A stretch of DNA of 64,000 bases from Streptomyces flavofungini (lineage in GTDB: Bacteria > Actinomycetota > Actinomycetes > Streptomycetales > Streptomycetaceae): the NCBI RefSeq assembly GCF_014650815.1, contig NZ_BMVR01000002.1, forward strand, positions 434,001 through 498,000, in the 5' to 3' direction. The notes under the pieces are model-generated. The model searched no databases, was not told the origin of the DNA, and saw only the letters and a program-made list of their open reading frames with translations. This document shows positions 15,063 through 23,183 of the stretch, piece after piece (position 1 is the first letter of the stretch; every line of letters starts with the position of its first letter). Both the position numbers and the translations under genes were made by a program.

Positions 15063-16721
15063 TCAACTCTCCGGGTACACCCAGGGGTTGGCCTTGCAGC
15101 GGATTCCGTCGTGGTCGAGGAACTTGGTCTGCTGCTGCATGACCGGCGCCAGCTCGCCGTCGCGGCGGCAGTCGACGTGGCCGTAGCCGAGCCGGTGGCC
15201 GACCTCGTGATTGATCAGCATCTGCCGGTACGGGTGGATGCGGTCGCCGTAGGTCTTGGCGCCCTGGGCCCACCGATAGGCGTTGATCATGACGCGCTCG
15301 GTGGACGCGGAATCGCAGGACACATTCTGCTGCAGCGTGTCGAGCCCGGATTTCGCGCACCATTTCGCGGTGGTCACCGGGCTCGCCAGCGTGATGACGA
15401 AGTCGGGCTGGCCGGAGGAGATCCGCTCGAAGGTGCGGCCGCCGCCGTGCGCCCAACTCCGCTTGTCGTTCAGGGTCTTCTGCACGGCCTGCGCGAACAG
15501 ACCGCCGTCCAGACCCATGCCCTTTTCGATGTCGACGCGGTAGCGGAATTTCCGGCCCTTGCCGGGCGCCTTGTCGAATCCGCGGACGGCGTCGAAATCC
15601 CCGGACGCGGCGAGTTTCGCGTCCAGCGGATACTTCTTGCCCATTTTCTCCGTGTACGTCAGCGGGCGGGCCGGCGCGGACTTGCTCGGCGTGGGCCGGT
15701 CGTCCGAGCGGGACGCGGAGTCGCGGCCGTCGCGGCTGTCGCCGCCCTTGTCGGCGGCCCGGGCGGGCGGGCCGTCGTCGCTGCCGCCGTCGGCGACCTG
15801 ACCGGCCACGATGACGGCGAGCACGGTGGTGACGGCCGCGGCGGCGATGCCGGTGACGGTACGGGCCCGGTTCTTCTCCCGGCCCGTGGCGGCGTCGGGG
15901 CGCCCGTCGTCGTCGCCGTACGGGTCGGCGTCATCGTCGCCCCCGCCGTCACCGCCGTCGAAGCCGTCGGACTCCCAGGCCGTCACGGACTCGTACGGGT
16001 CGCGGGGCGGGGTGCGCCGCGGGGGCACCGCGCGTCCGGCGAAGGGGTCGGCCTCGTCGAGGTCGTCGGGAGCACCGGGTGCGCCGCCGCCGAAGGCGTC
16101 GACGTAGTCGGCCCGGGGCCCGGGCACACCCGGCCCGCGCGCCCCCGGCGGCACGACGCCGTACCCGGCCCCCATCCGGGGCCCGGCCGCCGCGCCTGCG
16201 ACCTCGCCCCAGCCGCCCCCGGCCTCCCGCTGCTCGGGGTGCCCGCCGCGGACGTGCGGGGTGCCGCCGGGCGGGGTCTGGCGGGGGACGCCGTGGGAGG
16301 GGGTGTGCGCGGGGTCGCCGTAGGGCGGGGTGGGTTGGGGCTGGCCGTGCGGCGGGGTGTGCTGGGGGCCGCCGTGGGCCGGAGTGTGCGGTGGCACGCC
16401 GTGCGGCGGGGTCTGCTGCGGCACGCCGTGCGGGGGCGTGTGCTGCGGGAACCCGTGGGCCGGGGTGTGCGCCGGGTCGCCGTACGGCGGGGCCTGTCGG
16501 GGCGCGCCGCCGGTCGGCGGCAGCTGCGGGATGCCGTGCGCGGGGGTGCCGTCGCCGCCCGGACCGCGTCTGCGACGGCCGGAACCGCCGCCCTGCGCGG
16601 GGGCCGGGGGGGCTGCCGGGGTCGGCTGGACCGGCGGGGTCTTGGGGGTGGCGCCCTTTATGCCAGAGGGGCCTGTGGTGTCCGAGGAGGCGGCCGGACC
16701 GCGGCGGCTATGACGTCCCAC
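15063..16721 (-). CDS. DUF3152 membrane-anchored metalloprotease-like protein
   Basis: A 552-residue protein in three parts. Residues 1-160 are low-complexity, dominated by TPPHG/TPAHG repeats. An acidic stretch leads to one membrane segment at about 290-312 (ARTVTGIAAAAVTTVLAVIVAGQ), and a C-terminal domain outside the membrane belongs to DUF3152. That domain has NHEVGHRLGYGH near residue 508, which matches the HExxHxxxxxH zinc motif of metzincin-type peptidases, and four Cys residues that may pair. Metal binding is therefore likely but unproven for the family. It is one of the core genes conserved next to the TetR/DUF3107 pair in actinobacteria. The next gene upstream ends 9 bp before its start, so the two are probably cotranscribed. 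Confidence 0.85.
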   Translation of the reverse strand: MGRHSRRGPAASSDTTGPSGIKGATPKTPPVQPTPAAPPAPAQGGGSGRRRRGPGGDGTPAHGIPQLPPTGGAPRQAPPYGDPAHTPAHGFPQHTPPHGVPQQTPPHGVPPHTPAHGGPQHTPPHGQPQPTPPYGDPAHTPSHGVPRQTPPGGTPHVRGGHPEQREAGGGWGEVAGAAAGPRMGAGYGVVPPGARGPGVPGPRADYVDAFGGGAPGAPDDLDEADPFAGRAVPPRRTPPRDPYESVTAWESDGFDGGDGGGDDDADPYGDDDGRPDAATGREKNRARTVTGIAAAAVTTVLAVIVAGQVADGGSDDGPPARAADKGGDSRDGRDSASRSDDRPTPSKSAPARPLTYTEKMGKKYPLDAKLAASGDFDAVRGFDKAPGKGRKFRYRVDIEKGMGLDGGLFAQAVQKTLNDKRSWAHGGGRTFERISSGQPDFVITLASPVTTAKWCAKSGLDTLQQNVSCDSASTERVMINAYRWAQGAKTYGDRIHPYRQMLINHEVGHRLGYGHVDCRRDGELAPVMQQQTKFLDHDGIRCKANPWVYPES

Positions 16722-16729
16722 GCGGCGCC

Positions 16730-17770
16730 TCAGCTCCTCGAACCCGAATCGCGATGGTCACTCACACGGCCACCATCGCGCACACCACGGGTCTCACTCA
16801 ACTCGTCCGGACCGGCCAACTCCCCTGTATCGGCCAGAAGTTCACGAACCGCGGTGGCGGTCGTCTCCGGATACTCCATCATCGCCACGTGCCCCGCGTC
16901 GGGCAGCGTGAGCAGCGTCGAGGAGCGGAACGCGGCCGCCGCCTTGCGCGCCACGCGGTACGACACGAGCTGGTCGCGGCCGCCGTACACGAGCAGGGTC
17001 GGTGCGAGCACCCGCTCGGCCTGCCGCCACAGTCCGTGCTGCCCGCCGAGGGTGTAGGCGTTCACGATGCCGCGGGCCGACCGCGCCATCGCGTCCCAGA
17101 AGTACGGCAGCGCAAGCCGCCGCTCCATCTCGCGCACGGCGGCCCGGAAGCCCTCGGGCGTGACCCGCCCCGGATCGCCGTAACAGAGCCCGAGCACGCC
17201 GCGCACCCGCTGCTCGGCCGTCCACTCCTTGGTGAGCCGCGTGAACAGGCCCGCGACGCCGGGCACGGCGAGCAGCCCCGTGGGCATCGCCGTGCGCTGC
17301 ACCCGCAGCTCGGGCAGCGCGGGCGAGATCAGCGTGAGCGTGCGCACCAGGTCCGGCCGCACGGCGGCGACCCGCGTCGACACGGCGCCGCCCATCGAGT
17401 TGGCCACCAGGTGCACGGGGCCGCGCCCGCTGGCGTCGAGATAGCGGATGACCGCGCGCGCGTGCCCGGTGACCGAGTAGTCGCCGTCGTCCGGCGGCGG
17501 CGAGTCGCCGAAGCCCGGCAGGTCGAGCGCCGCGCAGTCCACGACGTCCTCCAGCAGCGGCATCAGGGCCGACCAGTTCAGCGAGGACCCGCCGAGCCCG
17601 TGCACGTACAGCGCGGGCGGCAGGCCTGAGCGCACCGACGGGCGCGAGCGCACGTTCAGGGTGAGTCCGGGCAGCGCGACCGAGTCGAGCCGCTCCCCCT
17701 CCGCCACGCCGACGGCGCCCGGCTTGGGGGCGACGGCGGCCAGCATGTGCGGCAACTCGGTCGAAGACAT
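16730..17770 (-). CDS. Alpha/beta-fold hydrolase
   Basis: The 346-residue protein has a standard alpha/beta-hydrolase core: oxyanion loop HGLGGSSLNW (about 58-67), LDLPGFGDS, nucleophile elbow ANSMGG, the acid in VYGGRDQLV and the catalytic His in DAGHVAMMEYP. There is no signal peptide, so it acts in the cytosol. The C terminus is a charged tail. Substrates cannot be inferred; esterases, lyases of meta-cleavage products and haloalkane dehalogenases share this layout. The gene precedes DUF3152 by 9 bp in the same direction and is divergent from the small acidic protein gene at 17897. Confidence 0.88.
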   Translation of the reverse strand: MSSTELPHMLAAVAPKPGAVGVAEGERLDSVALPGLTLNVRSRPSVRSGLPPALYVHGLGGSSLNWSALMPLLEDVVDCAALDLPGFGDSPPPDDGDYSVTGHARAVIRYLDASGRGPVHLVANSMGGAVSTRVAAVRPDLVRTLTLISPALPELRVQRTAMPTGLLAVPGVAGLFTRLTKEWTAEQRVRGVLGLCYGDPGRVTPEGFRAAVREMERRLALPYFWDAMARSARGIVNAYTLGGQHGLWRQAERVLAPTLLVYGGRDQLVSYRVARKAAAAFRSSTLLTLPDAGHVAMMEYPETTATAVRELLADTGELAGPDELSETRGVRDGGRVSDHRDSGSRS

Positions 17771-17861
17771 GCGGGCAATGTTACGAGACGATCACGCGTG
17801 GGATCGCGTGTTCGGCATCACATGTCCCGTACAGATCGCGTAGCGGCTCCCGCACGTCTTC

Positions 17862-17889
17862 CCTAGGCTCGTAGACAAGCGAGCCTAGG
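17862..17889 (+). promoter_or_regulatory. Perfect 10-bp inverted repeat covering the ribosome-binding site
   Basis: CCTAGGCTCG (17862-17871) and its exact complement (17880-17889) flank eight bases. The right arm contains most of the AGGAG Shine-Dalgarno (17886-17890) of the gene starting at 17897. It could be a hairpin hiding the ribosome site or a DNA operator. Confidence 0.6.
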
Positions 17890-17896
17890 AGTCCAC

Positions 17897-18118
17897 ATGA
17901 CCGTCGACCCCACCGACCCGGACACCTTCGAGGACACAGAGGCGACCGGGGCCGAGTACGACGCGGAGGCCCCCGAGGCCGACGCCGCCGAGCAGCACGC
18001 CGACCTCATCCCGCAGCGGGACGACTCCCTCCAGGACGCCGACCCGGACACCGCCAGCGAGGGCGACCTGGCCGAACAGGCGCGTGTGGTGTCCCTCGAC
18101 GAGGACGACTACCGCTGA
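17897..18118 (+). CDS. Small acidic conserved hypothetical protein
   Basis: A 73-residue, extremely acidic protein (about a third Asp plus Glu) with no hydrophobic stretch, ending VVSLDEDDYR. Such a composition suggests an unfolded or DNA/protein-mimicking peptide. I know no function. ATG at 17897 has AGGAG six bases upstream, inside one arm of a perfect inverted repeat, so translation may be controlled by RNA folding or a bound regulator. It stands between a divergent hydrolase gene and the TetR gene in the same direction 180 bp downstream. Confidence 0.75.
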   Translation: MTVDPTDPDTFEDTEATGAEYDAEAPEADAAEQHADLIPQRDDSLQDADPDTASEGDLAEQARVVSLDEDDYR

Positions 18119-18298
18119 TCCGGACGGCCGACAAGAACACAGCTGCCCGTGTTTGCCCTGCTACGCGCGGTCGCGCAGACCTGTTGAGGCCATCCAGTCC
18201 GTGAAATTCTGCGCTCGTACCGCGCACATCACAGTTACCGAAAAGTACGATGGCGTCGCGGCGCACACCGCAGCACAAGGACGACTTTGGGAGGCGGC

Positions 18299-18940
18299 GT
18301 GACAGCCATCGAGCAGACAGAGGCGGCGCGCCCGCGAGGCACACGCCTGCCGCGCCGTGCCCGACGCAATCAGCTTCTGGGCGCGGCCCAGGAGGTCTTC
18401 GTCGCCCAGGGGTACCACGCGGCGGCCATGGACGACATCGCCGAGCGGGCCGGCGTCAGCAAGCCGGTCCTGTACCAGCACTTCCCCGGCAAGCTCGACC
18501 TCTATCTGGCCCTGCTGGACCAGCACTGCGAGAACCTGCTGCAGGCGGTCCGCGCGGCGCTCGCGTCGACGACGGACAACAAGCTGCGCGTCGGCGCGAC
18601 GATGGACGCCTACTTCGGGTACGTCGAGGACGACGGCGGCGCGTTCCGCCTGGTCTTCGAGTCGGACCTGACGAACGAGCCCGCGGTCCGCGAGCGCGTG
18701 GACAAGGTGACCCTGGAGTGCGCGGAGGCGATCTGCGAGGTCATCGCGGAGGACACCGGGCTCTCCAAGTCCGAGTCGATGCTCCTGGCCTCCGGCCTCG
18801 GCGGCCTCTCCCAGGTCGTCGCGCGCTACTGGCTGCACAGCGACGGCGGCGTGCCGCGCGAGAAGGCGGTGCAGCTGCTCACCTCGCTGGCCTGGCGCGG
18901 CATCGCGGGCTTCCCGCTGCACGGCGCCGAAGGTCACTGA
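18299..18940 (+). CDS. TetR/AcrR-family transcriptional regulator
   Basis: The 213-residue protein starts at GTG 18299, four bases after a strong GGGAGG; a TTG start four codons upstream would leave no ribosome site. The N-terminal helix-turn-helix is clear: RRNQLLGAAQEVFVAQGYHAAAMDDIAERAGVSKPVLYQHFPGK (about 22-65). The rest is the ligand-binding domain. It is the orthologue by position of a TetR gene that sits next to DUF3107 in many actinobacteria. Its target and ligand are unknown. The DUF3107 gene follows 146 bp downstream in the same direction. Confidence 0.92.
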   Translation: MTAIEQTEAARPRGTRLPRRARRNQLLGAAQEVFVAQGYHAAAMDDIAERAGVSKPVLYQHFPGKLDLYLALLDQHCENLLQAVRAALASTTDNKLRVGATMDAYFGYVEDDGGAFRLVFESDLTNEPAVRERVDKVTLECAEAICEVIAEDTGLSKSESMLLASGLGGLSQVVARYWLHSDGGVPREKAVQLLTSLAWRGIAGFPLHGAEGH

Positions 18941-19086
18941 CCGCGCGTTTGTTCCCGTCCCCCGCGGCCGCCGTGTTCGCTCCTGGCGTGCACGGCCGGA
19001 ACCGATCCTGTCCCCTCACCGGGCTAATCTGTGCTGGGTACGGCGCGGGTGACCGCGCACATCACTGACCGTCGGAGGGACAAAGC

Positions 19087-19314
19087 GTGGAGGTCAAGAT
19101 CGGCGTGCAGCACGCGCCTCGCGAGATCGTTCTGGAGAGCGGTCAGAGCGTCGAGGAGGTCGAGAGCGCGGTGGCCGACGCCCTGTCGGGCAAGGCCCAG
19201 CTGCTGACTCTGGCGGACGACAAGGGTCGCAAGATCCTGGTGCCGGCCGACCGCCTCGCGTACGTGGAGATCGGCGAGCCGGCCGTCCGCAAGGTGGGCT
19301 TCGGCACCCTGTAG
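19087..19314 (+). CDS. DUF3107 family protein (TB9.4-like)
   Basis: A 75-residue protein, MEVKIGVQHAPREI at the N terminus and KVGFGTL at the C terminus, matching DUF3107, called TB9.4 in mycobacteria. It has alternating short strands and one helix and no membrane or signal segment. Its role is unknown, though it always travels with the TetR regulator upstream. GTG at 19087 follows GGAGGG seven bases upstream. A long perfect hairpin terminator begins 10 bp after the stop. Confidence 0.9.
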   Translation: MEVKIGVQHAPREIVLESGQSVEEVESAVADALSGKAQLLTLADDKGRKILVPADRLAYVEIGEPAVRKVGFGTL

Positions 19315-19323
19315 GGCCGCGCG

Positions 19324-19376
19324 GGAGACGACGGAAGGGCCCGGAGGCATCGCCTCCGGGCCCTTCCGTCGTCTCC
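19324..19376 (+). terminator. Strong hairpin terminator with perfect 25-bp arms
   Basis: Arms 19324-19348 and 19352-19376 are exact complements around a three-base ATC loop. There is no long T run, which is usual for Streptomyces terminators. It ends the DUF3107 transcript. Confidence 0.8.
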
Positions 19377-19477
19377 GTAGCCGTGCGCGCCCATCTCCGT
19401 AGCCGTGCGCGCCTGTCCCCGTAGCCGTGCGCGCCGACTCTGCGGCGGGTGTGCGTCGTCCCCGTAGCCGTGCGCGC
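19375..19477. repeat. Four direct copies of CCGTAGCCGTGCGCGC
   Basis: Exact 16-bp copies lie at 19375-19390, 19397-19412, 19419-19434 and 19462-19477, spaced 22, 22 and 43 bp. The first overlaps the end of the terminator hairpin. Nothing in this 160-bp stretch before 19640 looks coding. Confidence 0.8.
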
Positions 19478-19639
19478 GTGGGCTCCGCGGCGGCTGTCCG
19501 TCGACTCCGTGGCGGATGCGCCGAGTTCGCCGCCGTCCGCGCTCCGGTGCGCGGCGGGTATGGAGGGTTGCGTTCCGGCAGCCGGGGGTAAGACCGGCTA
19601 CGACCGTTTTGCACCTGGCCACGAGGGAGGGAACACACC

Positions 19640-19909
19640 GTGATCCTCGAAGCACTCGGCTCCGCACTGATCGGCCTGGCCCTCGCCTGGGCGACGGCCC
19701 GCCGCCTGCCGCACCGGCTGCCCGCGCGGACGCTGGTGCTCGCGACCGGCGTCGGCGGAGCACTGATCGGAGCGTTCATCACGCACATGGCACTGGGCCC
19801 CGGAAGTTCTCCCGCGACCCTGGTCGGAGCCCTGGCCGTGTCGGCCGCGCTGCTTTCCCTGCTGCTCCGCCCCACCCGCCGTCTGCACCGCCGCCAGGCT
19901 CCTGCCTGA
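19640..19909 (+). CDS. Small membrane protein, conserved hypothetical
   Basis: The 89-residue product has three predicted membrane segments (about 4-18, 31-50 and 60-76) separated by short basic loops, and a basic tail RPTRRLHRRQ. No known motif is present. The start is GTG at 19640, behind GAGGGAGGG about nine bases upstream. It sits between the DUF3107 gene and the convergent ferritin-like gene (70 bp between stops). A role in the membrane is all that can be said. Confidence 0.7.
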   Translation: MILEALGSALIGLALAWATARRLPHRLPARTLVLATGVGGALIGAFITHMALGPGSSPATLVGALAVSAALLSLLLRPTRRLHRRQAPA

Positions 19910-19978
19910 CGGCGGAGCGCCCGGCCGGGGCACCGGGTCCGCCGGACGGGCGGACCGGTCCCGCGCCGGAGCCTGGAC

Positions 19979-20734
19979 CTACGCGGCCAGCCCCAGCGCC
20001 GCCATCCGCTTCGTGTGCGCCTCGGTGATCCGCGAGAACATCCGGCCGACCTCCGCCAGGTCGAACCCGTCCGCGACACCGCCGACGAGCATGGTCGACA
20101 GGGCGTCCCGGTCGGCGACGACCCGCTGCGACTGCGACAGGGCCTCGCCCATCAGCCGTCGCGCCCACAGTGCGAGCCGCCCGCCGACGCGTGGGTCGGC
20201 GTCGATCGCGGCGCGCACCTTCTCCACGGCGAAGCTGGCGTGGCCCGTGTCGTCGAGGACGCCGAGCACCAGGCTGCGGGTGTCGCCGTCGAGGCGAGCC
20301 GCGACCTCGCGGTAGAAGTCACTCGCGATCGAGTCGCCGACGTACGCCTTGACCAGGCCTTCGAGCCAGTCCGACGGCGCCGTCTGCCGGTGGAAGCCGT
20401 CCAGCGCCTCGACGAACGGCTCCATCGCCGCGGTCGGCTCCTCGCCGACGGCCGCGAGCCGGTCCCGCAGGCGCTCGAAGTGGTGGAACTCGGCCGACGC
20501 CATCTTCGCCAGCTCCGCCTTGTCGCCGAGGGTCGGCGCCAGCTTCGCGTCCTCCGCGAGCCGCTCGAACGCCGCGAGCTCGCCGTAGGCCAGCGCGCCG
20601 AGGAGATCCACGACGGCGGCGCGGTACTGCGGGTCGGCGGACGCTGTCTTCCAGTCCTGGGCGGCGACCCCGGTGGGGGCGGCGGAGTCGGCGTTGTCTT
20701 CGGGGGGCTGCGCGGCGGTGTCAGGCGTCTCCAT
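19979..20734 (-). CDS. Ferritin-like fold protein (MiaE-like)
   Basis: A 251-residue protein with a disordered N-terminal 30 residues, then a four-helix ferritin-like fold. Likely iron ligands are in GELAAFERLAEDA (first helix), EFHHFERL (second helix) and the later DSIASDFYREV and DDTGHASF helices, the pattern of diiron proteins related to tRNA hydroxylase MiaE. Substrate is unknown. In actinobacteria it is kept next to the DEAD-box helicase, here divergently with a 384-bp shared upstream region, which hints at joint action on RNA but proves nothing. ATG at 20734 was chosen because it opens the family-like region and no better start is near. Confidence 0.82.
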   Translation of the reverse strand: METPDTAAQPPEDNADSAAPTGVAAQDWKTASADPQYRAAVVDLLGALAYGELAAFERLAEDAKLAPTLGDKAELAKMASAEFHHFERLRDRLAAVGEEPTAAMEPFVEALDGFHRQTAPSDWLEGLVKAYVGDSIASDFYREVAARLDGDTRSLVLGVLDDTGHASFAVEKVRAAIDADPRVGGRLALWARRLMGEALSQSQRVVADRDALSTMLVGGVADGFDLAEVGRMFSRITEAHTKRMAALGLAA

Positions 20735-21118
20735 GAAGCGCACAATAGCCCGCCCACCGGATGGCGTAAGGGCCTGGTCAACCACTGTGACGACAGCAAC
20801 GTGAGGAATTCGCCGGACACGCATGCGAGATTCCGGGGTACAGTGGTAATGCGCCCGCCGAATATTCGACGGGCCGCATGAATGAGGATGCCCGGTCGGT
20901 GGCCCGATCGGCTCCGACCAGACAGCCCTCCAGGGCATGCGCACCGTGCGTACGCCACAGCGGAGGGACCCCCTCAGCGGTGTGAGCGCTCGAGCGTCGG
21001 CAGTGGTCCCGTACCACCCGGCTCGCCCGGCTCGTTCCAGCAGGCGGCCGGCAGTCCCCGGCACGGTCACGACCCCCAGCGTTCGCCTCGCGCCGCGTCT
21101 CACAGAAGAGGCATTGCC
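20735..21118. promoter_or_regulatory. Divergent intergenic region, long helicase leader
   Basis: This 384-bp gap separates the ferritin-like gene and the helicase. It holds a relatively AT-rich patch (about 20840-20890, with GAATATTCG) where promoters most likely sit, and then over 200 bp of GC-rich sequence that would be a long 5' leader of the helicase, as seen with cold-regulated RNA helicases elsewhere. I could not define a promoter or a fixed structure. Confidence 0.35.
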
Positions 21119-22810
21119 CTGACTACGACTTTCCGAGAGCTCGGGATTCTTCCCGAGACAGCCGAGGCCCTTGAGGCCGTCGGCATCGTCAACCCCTTCC
21201 CCATCCAAGAGATGACGCTCCCCGTTGCCCTTTCCGGCACCGACGTCATCGGCCAGGCCAAGACCGGCACCGGCAAGACGCTGGGCTTCGGCCTGCCGCT
21301 CCTCGAGCGCGTGATCGTCCCCGCCGACGTCGAGGCGGGCCGCGCCGAGCCCGAGCAGCTCACCGAGGCGCCCCAGGCCCTCATCGTCGTCCCCACCCGC
21401 GAGCTGTGCCAGCAGGTCACCAACGACCTGCTGACCGCCGGCAAGGCGCGCAACGTCCGCGTCCTCGCCATATACGGCGGCCGTGCCTACGAACCGCAGG
21501 TCGAGGCCCTCAAGAAGGGCATCGACGTCGTCGTCGGCACGCCGGGACGACTGCTCGACCTGGCCGGCCAGCGCAAGCTGAACCTGAAGCACGTCAAGTG
21601 CCTCGTCCTCGACGAGGCCGACGAGATGCTCGACCTGGGCTTCCTGCCCGACGTCGAGAAGATCATCAACATGCTGCCGCCGAAGCGCCAGACGATGCTC
21701 TTCTCCGCGACGATGCCCGGCGCCGTCATCGGGCTCGCCCGGCGGTACATGTCGCAGCCCACGCACATCCGCGCCACCGCGCCGGACGACGAGGGCCAGA
21801 CCGTGGCGAACACCGCGCAGTTCGTGTACCGCGCGCACTCCATGGACAAGCCGGAGATGGTCTCCCGCATCCTGCAGGCCGACGGCCGCGGGCTCGCGAT
21901 GATCTTCTGCCGCACGAAGCGGACCGCCGCGGACATCGCCGAGCAGTTGGAGCGCCGCGGCTTCGCCTCGGGCGCCGTCCACGGCGACCTCGGCCAGGGC
22001 GCCCGCGAGCAGGCCCTCCGGGCCTTCCGCAACGGCAAGGTCGATGTGCTCGTGTGCACCGACGTCGCCGCTCGCGGCATCGACGTCGAGGGCGTCACGC
22101 ACGTCATCAACTACCAGTCGCCCGAGGACGAGAAGACCTACCTCCACCGCATCGGCCGCACCGGCCGCGCGGGCGCCAAGGGCATCGCGATCACGCTCGT
22201 CGACTGGGACGACATCCCGCGCTGGCAGCTCATCAACAAGGCGCTCGACCTGGGCTTCAACGACCCGGTCGAGACGTACTCCAGCTCCCCGCACCTGTTC
22301 GAGGAGCTGAGCATCCCCGCCGGTACGAAGGGTGTCCTGCCGCGCGCCGAGCGCACCCGGGCCGGGCTCGACGCCGAGGAGGTCGAGGACCTGGGCGAGA
22401 CCGGCGGTCGCGGCGGCTCGCGCGGCTCCCGCGGTCCGCGGCGCGGTGAGCGCGCCGCCGCCCGGCCGCAGGCCGAGGAGGCCGAGCGTCCGGCCCGCAC
22501 GCCGCGACGCCGCCGCCGCACCCGCGCCGGCGCCCCGCTGGAGGGCGAGGCGGCCGCGACGACGGCGACTGCCCCGGCCGAGGCCGCGGCTGCCGCTGTG
22601 GCCGCGCCCGCCGTGCCGGAGGAGGCCGCACCGCGTACGCCGCGTCGCCGCCGCCGGACGCGCTCGGGAGCGGACTCCGCGACGGAGGCACAGTCGACGG
22701 CGCCCGCCGCACCAGCCGCGTCGGCCCCGGCCGCCCCGGCAGCGGAGGAAGCCCCGGCGAAGCCGCGCCGCCGCCGCACCCGCAAGCCCGCGGACTCGGC
22801 AGACGGCTAG
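21119..22810 (+). CDS. DEAD-box ATP-dependent RNA helicase
   Basis: The product has the Q motif (FPIQ, 27-30), Walker A AKTGTGKT (47-54), VPTREL, TPGRL, DEAD (165-168), SAT (196-198), and the C-terminal ARGID and HRIGRTGR motifs: a complete RhlE/DeaD-type helicase. The tail from about residue 420 is disordered and contains three RRRRRT-type basic clusters that should bind RNA. The reading frame has no ATG, GTG or TTG near the conserved start. The best ribosome site, AAGAGG, points to CTG at 21119 (563 residues, LTTTFRELG). Earlier in-frame ATG codons near 20882 would add 79 residues without family similarity. A terminator follows. Confidence 0.93.
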   Translation: MTTTFRELGILPETAEALEAVGIVNPFPIQEMTLPVALSGTDVIGQAKTGTGKTLGFGLPLLERVIVPADVEAGRAEPEQLTEAPQALIVVPTRELCQQVTNDLLTAGKARNVRVLAIYGGRAYEPQVEALKKGIDVVVGTPGRLLDLAGQRKLNLKHVKCLVLDEADEMLDLGFLPDVEKIINMLPPKRQTMLFSATMPGAVIGLARRYMSQPTHIRATAPDDEGQTVANTAQFVYRAHSMDKPEMVSRILQADGRGLAMIFCRTKRTAADIAEQLERRGFASGAVHGDLGQGAREQALRAFRNGKVDVLVCTDVAARGIDVEGVTHVINYQSPEDEKTYLHRIGRTGRAGAKGIAITLVDWDDIPRWQLINKALDLGFNDPVETYSSSPHLFEELSIPAGTKGVLPRAERTRAGLDAEEVEDLGETGGRGGSRGSRGPRRGERAAARPQAEEAERPARTPRRRRRTRAGAPLEGEAAATTATAPAEAAAAAVAAPAVPEEAAPRTPRRRRRTRSGADSATEAQSTAPAAPAASAPAAPAAEEAPAKPRRRRTRKPADSADG

Positions 22811-22831
22811 GTCCTGCCCGGACACCCGTAA

Positions 22832-22872
22832 CCCGCGCCCGGGGGCCACTGGCCCCCGGGCGCGGGCCTTTT
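22832..22872 (+). terminator. Intrinsic terminator of the helicase gene
   Basis: Perfect 16-bp arms (22832-22847 and 22851-22866) around a three-base loop, followed by CCTTTT. Confidence 0.8.
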
Positions 22873-22980
22873 CCCACCCCTGCTCCGGGGGCGGGCACTG
22901 CGGCCAGTGGGCAGCGGCAGCGGCAGCAACCACGTACGGGCCGGACGGTGCCCGGCGGGAGGGTGGGCACAGCCCGGTCC

Positions 22981-23054
22981 CACGGTCACTGTGATGTCCT
23001 GTGATGTGAAGTCTCACGGTCACTGTGATGCGAAGCCCCACGGTCACTGTGATG
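22981..23054. repeat. Three direct repeats carrying the palindrome TCACTGTGA
   Basis: The 16-mer CACGGTCACTGTGATG occurs at 22981-22996, 23015-23030 and 23039-23054. Each copy contains TCAC-T-GTGA, a 9-bp palindrome, and is followed by a variant of TGAAG. They lie 130-200 bp before the hydrolase gene at 23184 and could be regulator binding sites; GCCACCGTGACG near 23120 may be a weaker fourth. The rest of the 373-bp gap shows nothing else. Confidence 0.75.
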
Positions 23055-23183
23055 TGAAGGGAGGGGCACGGCCCCAGGCCCACGGCGCCCGTGATGTCCA
23101 GGGGAAGGGCGCCCCCGCGGCCACCGTGACGTCGGCGCAAGGGGTGCCGTTGCCCAAGGCCCAGGGGCCAGTAGCCTCGGGGC

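Noticed and set aside
13069..15186. Long plus-strand frame of about 700 codons
   Set aside because: Antisense of the substrate-binding protein gene, with no recognisable motif.
19375..19477. Possible CRISPR array
   Set aside because: Spacing is irregular, spacers are 6-27 bp, and no cas genes are present.
22981..23054. Short CRISPR-like repeat cluster
   Set aside because: Only three copies with 8-18-bp spacing; operator-like.
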